From Chitinophaga pinensis (GTDB taxonomy: Bacteria > Bacteroidota > Bacteroidia > UKL13-3): a DNA stretch of 60,534 bases. Location of the stretch: assembly GCA_945875195.1 (NCBI GenBank), contig CAMCJW010000001.1, forward strand, positions 1 through 60,534. Reading direction: 5' to 3'. Shown here piece by piece: positions 16,560 through 24,951 of this stretch. Under the pieces are notes generated by a model that was not told the DNA's origin, made no database searches, and saw only the letters and a list, made by a program, of their open reading frames with translations. The translations under genes were made by a program, and so were the position numbers. Position 1 is the first letter of the stretch, and the number at the start of each line of letters is the position of its first letter.

Positions 16560-17149
16560 GAATGAAGCCAATTCATTCTTGGAGACCCTGCAAGCCTTTC
16601 AAAATCTCGGTCATATTTGTTTAAACGGTGTATTTTAATGGCCTGCGCTATTTTTTCAACCCAAACCATACCTGCAGAAGAATAATAACCCTTGTTTATT
16701 TTCATTAGCCACTCCATGTAAGCCATATTTCCTTTCATAGAGGTGTAATATCCTTTTCGCTTTATGATGGTGCAAAAGTGGCCAAAAGAGGCCTCATCCG
16801 ACCTATAGCTTCTATACATTGAATGGTAATTAATGCCTTGACTAGGTAGGTGATTTTTGCCTTTAACACCAAAATGATTTTTTAGCATTCTGGTGTTTAA
16901 CCCCGATCCATGTCCGGATTCAATTAGCGCAATTCCTAAGATTACACTTGCTGGAATACCTGTTTGATCCGACAAACTTTGCGCTAAAGGAGCATAGTTA
17001 ACAATATATGAGTTGGCAGATTGGTTTCTGGTAAAGGCATATAGCGGAGCTATAAAACAGAACAGGGAAATGGTTATCCTTAGTTTTGCATTTTTCCAGT
17101 ACGGGTAAATACTAAGATTGTTGCGATATGTGGTTTCGGTTTGTTTCAA
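16556..17149 (-). CDS. Glucosaminidase-domain (GH73-like) peptidoglycan hydrolase
   Basis: 197 residues. After a basic N terminus and a hydrophobic export segment (about 24-42), the domain runs SDQTGIPASVILGIALIESGHGSG (with the catalytic Glu of the family), then LKNHFGVKG, YRSYRSDEASFGHF and a C-terminal KYDRDFERL. This is the FlgJ/LytD-type glucosaminidase pattern, cleaving between GlcNAc and MurNAc. The most upstream in-frame start is a TTG at 17149 and there is no ATG before the domain, so the true N terminus is uncertain. Convergent with the small membrane protein gene. Confidence 0.82.
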   Translation of the reverse strand: MKQTETTYRNNLSIYPYWKNAKLRITISLFCFIAPLYAFTRNQSANSYIVNYAPLAQSLSDQTGIPASVILGIALIESGHGSGLNTRMLKNHFGVKGKNHLPSQGINYHSMYRSYRSDEASFGHFCTIIKRKGYYTSMKGNMAYMEWLMKINKGYYSSAGMVWVEKIAQAIKIHRLNKYDRDFERLAGSPRMNWLHS

Positions 17150-17374
17150 TTCTTAAAGAATTAATAGCACCGTTTCTACCCACAAAGTAAAATGAAAATT
17201 AGCCTAAGGCAATGCACAACCTTTTACAACTTGTCTCATAAAGTATTCAAAATGAATTTACTACAAATTTGTCGCACTCAGTGTAATGGTAAATTGGGTA
17301 TGGCTTGTATGCCATAAAGGAAGTTATTAGGGGATTTTAAAACCTAAAAAATATTCAAATTATAGCCCAAATAA

Positions 17375-18313
17375 TTATTTATAGATGGCCACTTCTGGGT
17401 TTTTACCTTCAAATTGCCAAGCTCTATACATACCTTCTGAGTTAAATGGCAACTCAATATTGCCAAAATAATCTATGGCAATTAGCCCTCCCTCACCACC
17501 AAATTTTACCAATTTGTCTTTAACAACAAAATCACAAGCCTCCTTTAAACTCATGCCTTTGTATTCTATTAAACACGAAATATCATAAGCTACAACTGCA
17601 CGTATAAAAAATTCACCATGACCAGTGCAAGAGATTGCACAAGTTTTATTGTTGGCATAAGTTCCTGCGCCAATCATTGGTGTATCGCCAATACGCCCAA
17701 AGCGCTTATTTGTCATGCCGCCAGTGCTTGTTGCCGCAGCCAGGTTTCCTTGTTTATCTAGCGCTACTGCTCCAACAGTGCCAAACTTCTTTTCGCCTTG
17801 TTCTGTTTTATCTGTATGATCCAATTGATAGGTATCACTATCCTTTACATCTTGCCATTGCTTATACCTTTCAACAGTATAAAAATAGGCATCATCTTCA
17901 AAAGTTAATCCGCACTTTTTGGCAAATAATTCTGCTTCACTACCAGCTAAAAAAACATGTCCAGATTTTTCCTTGATCAAACGTGCTAATGATACAGGAT
18001 TCTTTATGTTACTCACACCACTAACAGCACCAGCCTCTAGGTTCAAACCGCACATAATAGAAGCATCCATTTCATGTGTGCCTTTATTGGTAAAAACAGC
18101 ACCCTTACCAGCATTAAATAAAGGAAAGTTCTCTAAAGATATTACAGCTGCTTCTACAGCATCCAAACTGCTTCCACCGTTTTTAAGGATGTTTGAACCA
18201 ATTGATAATGCCTCAGATAAACCCAAACGATAATTGGCTTCCTTTTCTGGGGTCATTAAATAAGGCAATATGGTTCCAGCGCCACCATGAATGGCCATTG
18301 AAAAATTATTCAT
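17375..18313 (-). CDS. iaaA: Beta-aspartyl peptidase / plant-type L-asparaginase
   Basis: N-terminal-nucleophile hydrolase that cleaves isoaspartyl dipeptides and asparagine. The 312-residue precursor has the start MAIHGGAGT, GGSSLDAVEAAV, NAGKGAVFT and the autoprocessing site before T179 in GTVGAVALDKQGNLAAATSTGG. It would mature into alpha and beta chains. No signal peptide, so cytoplasmic. It is the last gene of the minus-strand tetR-paaABC group (21 bases after paaC). Together with cyanophycinase 1.2 kb away it could convert beta-Asp-Arg dipeptides to free amino acids, which is an inference from family specificity. Confidence 0.93.
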   Translation of the reverse strand: MNNFSMAIHGGAGTILPYLMTPEKEANYRLGLSEALSIGSNILKNGGSSLDAVEAAVISLENFPLFNAGKGAVFTNKGTHEMDASIMCGLNLEAGAVSGVSNIKNPVSLARLIKEKSGHVFLAGSEAELFAKKCGLTFEDDAYFYTVERYKQWQDVKDSDTYQLDHTDKTEQGEKKFGTVGAVALDKQGNLAAATSTGGMTNKRFGRIGDTPMIGAGTYANNKTCAISCTGHGEFFIRAVVAYDISCLIEYKGMSLKEACDFVVKDKLVKFGGEGGLIAIDYFGNIELPFNSEGMYRAWQFEGKNPEVAIYK

Positions 18314-18334
18314 TCTGTAAACTACTTTATAAAA

Positions 18335-19099
18335 CTACCACTCGGCAGTAGGATCGTATCTAAAAACCTCACTCATTTCTTCCACCAAAGGAGAAAGATG
18401 ATTGGTGTGATTTCCAACTCTTCCGCCATATACTGGCTTCCAGGTTTCGGAACTAGGAATGCTAATACCTGCCTTTATAATATAAGGGGTAATGTTTGCT
18501 AACCATTTTTCTTGCAAGGTTTCTTCACCTTCAAAAATGCCCTCACCAATTAATAAGTCTTCATTTTTGCTTGGTTCAAACATACCTAAAGCATAATTCC
18601 AAGCTTCATTGAATGCTGCCTGCATGCGGTTATGGCTCTCCTCGTTGGCTGAACCTAGTTTTACAAACCAAGTATTGCCATGGAACACATGGTATTTTAA
18701 CTCACCTTTTACCTTGCGGGCAACTTTTGCCAAAGGTTCATAACTCGAATTTGCTAGCGCTTCAAATCTTAGTTGATCGGCATGGTCGAATAAAAAATGA
18801 CGCACCAAGCTAAAATCGTATTCGCCATTTGGCAATTCTACTAACTGTGAATTATGAAATTGATTTGCATTGCGCATAAACGCAACGGTATCTGGCTCTT
18901 GCTCGCCAAGCTCATTTAACAAAACGTATAATGCTTGAGCTTGCCCAATTTTATCTTGGGCCATGCTGCTAAATGAAATATCCTCTTCTAAAATTGGACC
19001 TAAACCTGTCCATTCACTATTGCGGTGACCAATTATTAAAAGGTCATCTGCCATTTTATAAAGCAATTCTTTGATTGCATCTGTTGTATTTTGATTCAT
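18335..19099 (-). CDS. paaC: Phenylacetyl-CoA 1,2-epoxidase structural subunit PaaC
   Basis: PaaC is the catalytically inactive ferritin-like partner that stabilises PaaA in the ring-epoxidising multicomponent oxygenase. The 254-residue sequence has the helical features of the family: LYKMADDLLIIGHRNSEWTGLGPILEEDISFSSMAQDKIGQAQ, RHFLFDHADQLRFEALA and ELKYHVFHGNTWFVKLG. It follows paaB after 54 bases in the order paaA-paaB-paaC. The paaD and paaE genes (cluster maturation and reductase) are not in the window and must lie elsewhere if the pathway works. Confidence 0.95.
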   Translation of the reverse strand: MNQNTTDAIKELLYKMADDLLIIGHRNSEWTGLGPILEEDISFSSMAQDKIGQAQALYVLLNELGEQEPDTVAFMRNANQFHNSQLVELPNGEYDFSLVRHFLFDHADQLRFEALANSSYEPLAKVARKVKGELKYHVFHGNTWFVKLGSANEESHNRMQAAFNEAWNYALGMFEPSKNEDLLIGEGIFEGEETLQEKWLANITPYIIKAGISIPSSETWKPVYGGRVGNHTNHLSPLVEEMSEVFRYDPTAEW

Positions 19100-19153
19100 T
19101 TAATGTGCATTTACGCTGTTAAGAAACTCCAAAGTTGAAAAGATAAAAAAGTA

Positions 19154-19519
19154 CTAAAATCCCTTTTTGAATTTGTTAATTTTATCCATCACTTTATAAC
19201 CTCCTGCTTCGCGATAATTTTTCTCTGGAACAGTATCATAAATATCAGAATCTTCATAATCAGAAACATAAACATCGCGTGTTTTAACAACCCAAATATT
19301 TACGCTTAAACCTCTTCTGCCAAACTGTTCTTTGCCAAAAATAAAGGCCATTTCAGCATTTGGCGCGTGCACAATTCCAACATGCATGTGTTGATCACCA
19401 CGTTTTTTCTGGTGAAAAACTTCATAGGTTTCCCATTGATCCAAATCTCTTAACGGCTCAATGGTGTTTTCAAGATTTATTTCTGCACGAGTAATGCGTG
19501 GGTCGAGTGATTTAATCAT
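19154..19519 (-). CDS. paaB: Phenylacetyl-CoA 1,2-epoxidase subunit PaaB
   Basis: Small subunit of the PaaABCE complex, thought to bridge PaaAC units. 121 residues, of which about 30-95 (WETYEVFHQKKRGDQHMHVGIVHAPNAEMA...FGRRGLSVNIWVV) matches PaaB closely. The N-terminal extension of about 25 residues before this is longer than in E. coli PaaB. Ten bases separate it from paaA, consistent with one mRNA. Confidence 0.95.
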   Translation of the reverse strand: MIKSLDPRITRAEINLENTIEPLRDLDQWETYEVFHQKKRGDQHMHVGIVHAPNAEMAFIFGKEQFGRRGLSVNIWVVKTRDVYVSDYEDSDIYDTVPEKNYREAGGYKVMDKINKFKKGF

Positions 19520-19529
19520 GATGAATAGT

Positions 19530-20516
19530 TTATGCTAAAGGAACAATGTATTTAGATTCGGTTGTGTTTAAGGCTTCTCTCACCCAACGTCCGCGTTCTT
19601 CAGCATTTCTGCGAACTGCCAAACGCTCAGCATTACAAGGGCCACCACCGTTTATTACACGTTTAAACTCTTCCCAATCTGGCTCAGTATATTCCCACTT
19701 TCCTTCTGCGTTTTTCTTCAAATTTTCATCGGGAAGCGTTAAACCTAAATCCCAAATTTTAGGAACATACATGTTTAAAAATTGCTGACGCATATCATCA
19801 TTAGTAGCCATCTTAACTTTCCAACGCATTAAAATTTCTGTGTGGTTAGAAATTTTATCAGAAGGGCCAAAGAAATGCATGATTGGAGGCCACCAGCGGG
19901 TTAAAGCTGCTTGTACCATTTCACGTTGTTTAGGCGTACCTGTTGCCAAGGTTACAACATTGTCATGACCATATTTTAAATGAAAAGATTCTTCGGTACA
20001 AATGCGATCTAAGGCGCGGCAATAAGGACCATAACTGCCTTTTGCATTTGCTACTTGATTGATAATAGCACCGGCATCAATAAGCCAAGCAATGATACAC
20101 GCATCAGCCCAAGTAAAAGCAGGGTAATTAAACACATTAGAGTACTTAGATTTTCCAGTGATTAAATCATTGATCATGGCCTCTCTGCTTTTGCCTAATG
20201 TTTCAGCAGCACTATATAATAATTGTGCATGACCAACCTCATCTTGAACCTTTGCCATTAACGCCAATTTGCGTCTAAATCCTGGTGCACGAGTGATCCA
20301 AGTTCCTTCTGGCAAAGCACCAATAATTTCACTATGGCCATGCTGTTCAATCATGCGCACAAGTTGTTTGCGGTACTCTTTAGGCATCCAATCCATTGGT
20401 TCAATTTTTTCACCACGAGCAATTCGCGCTTCAAACTCTTCAAGTTTCTTAGGGTCCTCTCCAGCAGTCATTGCTGTAGCCTTGTCGTTTGGATCAATGT
20501 AAGCATTTCCGTACAT
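19530..20516 (-). CDS. paaA: Phenylacetyl-CoA 1,2-epoxidase catalytic subunit PaaA
   Basis: Di-iron oxygenase that converts phenylacetyl-CoA to its ring 1,2-epoxide, the first committed step of aerobic phenylacetate breakdown. 328 residues. The ferritin-like core carries the ligand motifs, including DEVGHAQLL (ExxH type) and CTEESFHLKYGH (EExxH). Starts MYGNAYIDPND. First structural gene after the TetR regulator, with a 49-base gap, in the same direction. An AT-rich stretch in that gap could hold an additional promoter but no clear TAnnTTTG is seen. Confidence 0.96.
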   Translation of the reverse strand: MYGNAYIDPNDKATAMTAGEDPKKLEEFEARIARGEKIEPMDWMPKEYRKQLVRMIEQHGHSEIIGALPEGTWITRAPGFRRKLALMAKVQDEVGHAQLLYSAAETLGKSREAMINDLITGKSKYSNVFNYPAFTWADACIIAWLIDAGAIINQVANAKGSYGPYCRALDRICTEESFHLKYGHDNVVTLATGTPKQREMVQAALTRWWPPIMHFFGPSDKISNHTEILMRWKVKMATNDDMRQQFLNMYVPKIWDLGLTLPDENLKKNAEGKWEYTEPDWEEFKRVINGGGPCNAERLAVRRNAEERGRWVREALNTTESKYIVPLA

Positions 20517-20565
20517 ATATATATATTTATTATTGTTGTTATTTTAATTTAGTTAAAGTCAAATG

Positions 20566-21177
20566 CTATGGTCGGTAATGTGGATCGGTAATCATCTTTT
20601 TTCTTAGTCCACCCATCACAAAATCACTTATTTTTTTTGCAATTTCCTCTGCATTCATTTTCCCGTCTGCTTGGTACCATTCATTGATCCAATTTACGCT
20701 ACTTAATATGCTTAACACTGCAAACTTCTTGTCTACATTTTCAAAAATATCCTCCTGCATTCCATTCTCAATAATATGTGTAAACTCACTTTCGTATTGA
20801 TTGCGCAAAAGCATAAATTCTTTCAAGGAGTTTTCTGGCAAACTCCTCCATTCTCTCAAAAAAACAGCACTTTTATTGATATCTTCTGTAATTATTTCAA
20901 CATGGTGCAAAATTGCTTTACGCAACTTTTCTTCTGCATTGAAATAAATATCGTTTACTTCGGCAATGGCAGATAAAAATTTTTGGGCCATAGAAAAGCA
21001 AATCAACTCCAAAATTTCTTCCTTAGATTTAATGTGATGGTACAAACTTGCCGCCTCAATATTAAGCACTAGAGCAATGTCTCTCATGGAGCTTGCTTCG
21101 TAGCCCTTTTGTTTAAACAACTGAGCAGCTGTTAAAATTATTTGCTCTTTTCGGCTGATAGTTTGAAATTCCGTCAT
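20566..21177 (-). CDS. TetR-family regulator of the paa operon
   Basis: 203 residues. An N-terminal helix-turn-helix spans about residues 10-55 (ILTAAQLFKQKGYEASSMRDIALVLNIEAASLYHHIKSKEEIL), and a helical ligand-binding domain follows. Located directly upstream of paaA in the same direction, it is probably the operon's own repressor, with phenylacetyl-CoA or another acyl-CoA as inducer by analogy with PaaR. A perfect palindrome four bases before its start codon is a candidate operator. Confidence 0.9.
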   Translation of the reverse strand: MTEFQTISRKEQIILTAAQLFKQKGYEASSMRDIALVLNIEAASLYHHIKSKEEILELICFSMAQKFLSAIAEVNDIYFNAEEKLRKAILHHVEIITEDINKSAVFLREWRSLPENSLKEFMLLRNQYESEFTHIIENGMQEDIFENVDKKFAVLSILSSVNWINEWYQADGKMNAEEIAKKISDFVMGGLRKKMITDPHYRP

Positions 21178-21181
21178 TTTA

Positions 21182-21197
21182 CCTAACGATTGTTAGG
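21182..21197. promoter_or_regulatory. Palindromic operator candidate upstream of tetR-paaABC
   Basis: CCTAACGATTGTTAGG is a perfect 6-bp inverted repeat with a 4-base centre, the size TetR dimers usually bind. It lies four to five bases upstream of the tetR ATG, where binding would block initiation of transcription or elongation from the shared promoter. No second copy was noticed near paaA. Confidence 0.6.
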
Positions 21198-21246
21198 CAA
21201 ATTTATAAATTCCTGATTATTATGCAAACAAAAATAATTTTAGTGC

Positions 21247-21954
21247 TTACCCCAAAACAAAAACACAAGGAATTTTGTGCAATTCTGGCTTATTGGTTTT
21301 CCATTGCGCCAAGGTTTTGGTTCGAACCCAACCCTTTTCTGAGCTGATATTACAGGCAATACACAATTTGGTTTGGGCATTACATTGTGTGATAAGTTCC
21401 TCTAAAAGTTGGTTGTTTCTATAGGGTGTTTCCATAAAAATTTGCGAAACTCCCCTGTGGGCATAGCTTTCTAGTTCTTTAATTCTTTTAATTTTAGGTG
21501 CTTTATCAATAGGCAAATAACCTAAAAAAGTAAATTGTTGACCACTAAATCCACTACCCATTAATGCCATTATCATGCTTGAACCACCTGGTAAGGGTAC
21601 AACTTCAATGTTTTTAGTTTGTGCCAAAGCCACCAAGGCTGAGCCAGGATCAGCAATACAAGGTAAGCCTGCATCACTAATTATTCCAGCATCATTTCCT
21701 TCCAAAGCTTTTAAAAGAGAAGGCACCTCTTGTGCTTGGGTGTGTTCATTTAACAACCAAATATGTAAATCTTGCTGATTGTTTTCTAAACGCAGTCTTT
21801 TTATTAAAGCTCTGCCTTGTTTTTCGTTTTCTACCACAAAATGTTTCAAATGATGAACCATTCGCCTCACCATTTCGGCAATAAAATCATCAGAATTATC
21901 CTCACTCAAGAAGTTTGGAATGAGGTACAATTTACCATAAGTTGTAGTAGACAT
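21247..21954 (-). CDS. SAM-dependent methyltransferase, RsmI-like (tetrapyrrole methylase superfamily)
   Basis: 235 residues with the family features GKLYLIPNFLSED at the start, DAGLPCIADPGSALVALA (the SAM-binding loop), VVPLPGGSSMIMALMGSGF and the substrate-loop FMETPYRNNQLLEEL. RsmI 2'-O-methylates C1402 of 16S rRNA. This protein is shorter than E. coli RsmI (286), lacks the N-terminal LYVVATPIGN signature, and resembles the shorter second paralogue found in Bacteroidota, so the substrate is uncertain. Single gene, divergent from the PpiD-like gene. Confidence 0.85.
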   Translation of the reverse strand: MSTTTYGKLYLIPNFLSEDNSDDFIAEMVRRMVHHLKHFVVENEKQGRALIKRLRLENNQQDLHIWLLNEHTQAQEVPSLLKALEGNDAGIISDAGLPCIADPGSALVALAQTKNIEVVPLPGGSSMIMALMGSGFSGQQFTFLGYLPIDKAPKIKRIKELESYAHRGVSQIFMETPYRNNQLLEELITQCNAQTKLCIACNISSEKGWVRTKTLAQWKTNKPELHKIPCVFVLG

Positions 21955-22051
21955 AATTTAATGTGTTGATTAGTTGTAAGTTAAAACAAAAAAAATAAAG
22001 GTTGATTTTTGGCTTTTCCAACCTTATTTTCGCCCTTCTTAAAGTATTACA

Positions 22052-24172
22052 ATGGCAATATTAACAAAAATAAGAAACAGATCAGGATTAGCTATAGGTG
22101 CGGTAGGTTTAGCCTTAGGATTATTTGTGGTTTCTGACGCTTTAAATTCAAACTCAGCATTATTTGGCGGCAGCAGCCAACAAAACAATGTAGGTGAAAT
22201 TGATGGTGAATCAATTGGCATCAAACAATTTGACGACAAACTTCAATACAACTTGGAGAACTTCAAAAAACGCACACAACAAGAAAACCTAGACGAGGCA
22301 ACTCAAGGTCAGGTGCGCGATCAAACTTGGAATCAAATGTTAAATGATTTCATGCTTACAAAAGAATACGACCAATTAGGATTAATAGTTGGCGAGGAAG
22401 AACTTTCCGACATTATTTATGGTAACAATATTCACGCTCAAATTAAGCAATCATTTACCGACCCAAAAACAGGCGTATTTGATGTAAACAACGTTAAGCG
22501 TTACCTTAAACAAATGACTGAAGGCACTGATGAAGCTGCTAAAGCACAGTGGAAAGAATTTGAAGACTTTTTGGTAACAGAATCTCTTCAACGTAAATAC
22601 TCTAGTTTATTGAAAAAAGGTTTATATGCTACTTCCCTTGAAGCTAAAAATTTATACACAGGAAGAACACAAAGTTCTGAAGTAAATTTTGTGGCTTTGG
22701 CTTATTCAACGATTGCAGATTCAACCGTTGTTGCAGAAGAAGGTGATTTAAAATCATACTTCAAAAAGAACATGGAAAAATACAAGGAGCGTGAAAACTC
22801 TCGCAAGTTAGAATTTGTAGTTTGGGATTTTGCACCAACAACTGAGGATAGTGCTGTAGTTCAAAAATGGGCTTTCGATCAAGTTGCTCAATTTCAAGCT
22901 TCAGAAAACGACACTGCTTATGTTGATGTAAACAGTGATAGCAAGTTTATTGCTGCCGCTCGCAAAAGAAGTGAATATCCAGAATCGGTTCAAAACCGTT
23001 TATTTACCGAGCCAGTTGGAACTGTAATAGGACCAATTTTTGAGGGTGGAAAATACAGTATATATAAGGTATCTGGTATTTCTGAAGATTCGGTATATTC
23101 TATGCGTGCTAGTCATATTTTAATTCGTCCAGAAGGTGCCACCGATGCAGATACCCTTAACGCTACCAAAAAGGCAAATGATATCTTGGCTCGTATTCGC
23201 AAGGGTGAGAATTTTGCAACCTTGGCTGGCGAGTTTGGCACCGATGGTACCAAGGACAGGGGTGGTGATTTAGGTTGGTTCCCAGAAGGACAGATGGTAA
23301 AAGAATTCAATGATGCGGTTAAGAATGGTAAAAAAGGCGACCAATTTGTATTAAAAACACAGTTTGGTGTTCACGTTATTAAAATTACTGAAGACAAAAC
23401 TAAGAAATTAGTTTGTGCTGGAGTATTAGAACGCTCTATTGAGGCAAGTGAAAAAACCTCTTCAGCAGCTTATAGCGATGCCAGTCAGTTTGCAGCCACT
23501 AGCAGAAATTCTGAAGATTTTAACAAGAATGTAGAAGAAAAGAAAATGCTTAAACGTGTTGCAGAATTTGTGCGTGAAACCGACAATTTTTTACCTGGCT
23601 ATAGCGAAGCACGCGAAGCGGTTCGTTGGGCATTCAATGCTAAAAACGGAGATGTTAGTGAAGTAATGACTGTAGGAAAAGACAAATATGTAATTGCTAC
23701 TTTAACTTTAATCCGTGAAAAAGGTAAGGCAAATTTTGAGGCAGCAAAAGATAGAGTAACTACTGATTACCGCAAGGATATGAAAGCAGAGAAGTTAATG
23801 GAACAATTGAAAACCGCAATGGATGGTACCACAACCTTGGATGCTGTAAGCAGAAAAATCAACCAAACGGTAACGCCAATTGCTGCTCAAACTTTTGAAA
23901 ATGGTAGTATTCCATATGTGGGTTACGACAATTCATTTGCTGGAACGATTGCAGGAACTACTTCCATTAATAAACTAAGTGGACCTGTTAAAGGAGATGC
24001 CGCAGTATATGCTTATCAAGTTAGCAAAATTGTTCCTGCACCCGCTATGACAGATTTTTCACAGCAAAAAACCGAATTAAGCAGTGCCTTACAACAAAGA
24101 GTTGAGTATGGTTACTTTGAAATATTAAAAGAGTTGAAAAATGTAAAAGACAACAGATTCCTATTCTATTAA
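22052..24172 (+). CDS. Membrane-anchored SurA/PpiD-type peptidyl-prolyl isomerase
   Basis: 706-residue periplasmic folding factor. One transmembrane anchor near residues 12-30 (SGLAIGAVGLALGLFVVSDAL) is followed by a SurA-like N-terminal chaperone region (about 50-220) and a parvulin domain around 340-460 (MRASHILIRPEGATDADTLNATKKANDIL...GGDLGWFPEGQMVKEFNDAV...TQFGVHVIKI). The order anchor, chaperone, parvulin, long C-terminal domain is that of PpiD, which helps newly exported proteins near the Sec translocon. Two bases separate it from the following hydrolase gene. Confidence 0.92.
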   Translation: MAILTKIRNRSGLAIGAVGLALGLFVVSDALNSNSALFGGSSQQNNVGEIDGESIGIKQFDDKLQYNLENFKKRTQQENLDEATQGQVRDQTWNQMLNDFMLTKEYDQLGLIVGEEELSDIIYGNNIHAQIKQSFTDPKTGVFDVNNVKRYLKQMTEGTDEAAKAQWKEFEDFLVTESLQRKYSSLLKKGLYATSLEAKNLYTGRTQSSEVNFVALAYSTIADSTVVAEEGDLKSYFKKNMEKYKERENSRKLEFVVWDFAPTTEDSAVVQKWAFDQVAQFQASENDTAYVDVNSDSKFIAAARKRSEYPESVQNRLFTEPVGTVIGPIFEGGKYSIYKVSGISEDSVYSMRASHILIRPEGATDADTLNATKKANDILARIRKGENFATLAGEFGTDGTKDRGGDLGWFPEGQMVKEFNDAVKNGKKGDQFVLKTQFGVHVIKITEDKTKKLVCAGVLERSIEASEKTSSAAYSDASQFAATSRNSEDFNKNVEEKKMLKRVAEFVRETDNFLPGYSEAREAVRWAFNAKNGDVSEVMTVGKDKYVIATLTLIREKGKANFEAAKDRVTTDYRKDMKAEKLMEQLKTAMDGTTTLDAVSRKINQTVTPIAAQTFENGSIPYVGYDNSFAGTIAGTTSINKLSGPVKGDAAVYAYQVSKIVPAPAMTDFSQQKTELSSALQQRVEYGYFEILKELKNVKDNRFLFY

Positions 24173-24173
24173 T

Positions 24174-24932
24174 ATGTTAAATTACAAAAGAACGGGATCT
24201 GGCAATCAGACTTTGGTTCTGATACATGGATACTGCGAAAACAATACCTGCTTCAACGAGCAGGTATTGTTTTTTAAGGACATTTGCAATGTGCTTACTC
24301 TTGATTTACCTGGGTTTGGCAAAACTCCTAGTGTTCCAGAAATAACTATTGAAGAGATGGCCCAAATGGTGAACCAAGTTTTGGTTCAGGAAAAAATTGA
24401 ATCTTGCATAATACTTGGACATAGCATGGGCGGATATGTTACTCTAGCCTTTGCTGAGTTATTTCCAAATAAGCTAAAGGGATTTGGATTAATCCATAGT
24501 ATAGCCAATGCAGATACGGAAGAAAGAAAGGATAAAAGAAAACAGGTTATTTCTTATATTCGAGAAAATGGAAAAGAAAAATATATTAAGAATTTCATCC
24601 CTGGTTTATTTACCCCAAATGCACAAAAAGATATTATTGAATACGCTATTGAGCAAGGATTAGTAAGTGATGAATTAGGGATTATTGAAGCTGCACAGGC
24701 CATGATGCTCAGGCCAGATAGGCAATCAGTATTAAGAAATACCTCCCTTCCAGTTTATTTTGTTATTGGTAAAAACGACCAGTTAATACCAGAGGCAGCT
24801 ATGTTTGCTCAAGCAGCAATTTGCCAAAAATCTATGATTACTTATTTGGAAAAATCAGCACACATGGGTATGATGGAAGAGCCAAAATTACTAAATATTG
24901 GCATCAATAAATTTCTAGCATTGGCTAAATAA
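24174..24932 (+). CDS. Alpha/beta-fold hydrolase
   Basis: 252-residue cytoplasmic hydrolase with VLIHGYCENNTCF (oxyanion hole region), the nucleophile elbow GHSMGG near residue 82, an acid region around NDQLIPEAA, and the catalytic His in EKSAHMGMMEEP. This is the standard Ser-Asp-His triad layout. It begins one base after the PpiD-like stop codon, so the two are co-transcribed. The substrate is unknown. Confidence 0.9.
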   Translation: MLNYKRTGSGNQTLVLIHGYCENNTCFNEQVLFFKDICNVLTLDLPGFGKTPSVPEITIEEMAQMVNQVLVQEKIESCIILGHSMGGYVTLAFAELFPNKLKGFGLIHSIANADTEERKDKRKQVISYIRENGKEKYIKNFIPGLFTPNAQKDIIEYAIEQGLVSDELGIIEAAQAMMLRPDRQSVLRNTSLPVYFVIGKNDQLIPEAAMFAQAAICQKSMITYLEKSAHMGMMEEPKLLNIGINKFLALAK

Positions 24933-24951
24933 AAAACCGTTTTCAGCTTGC

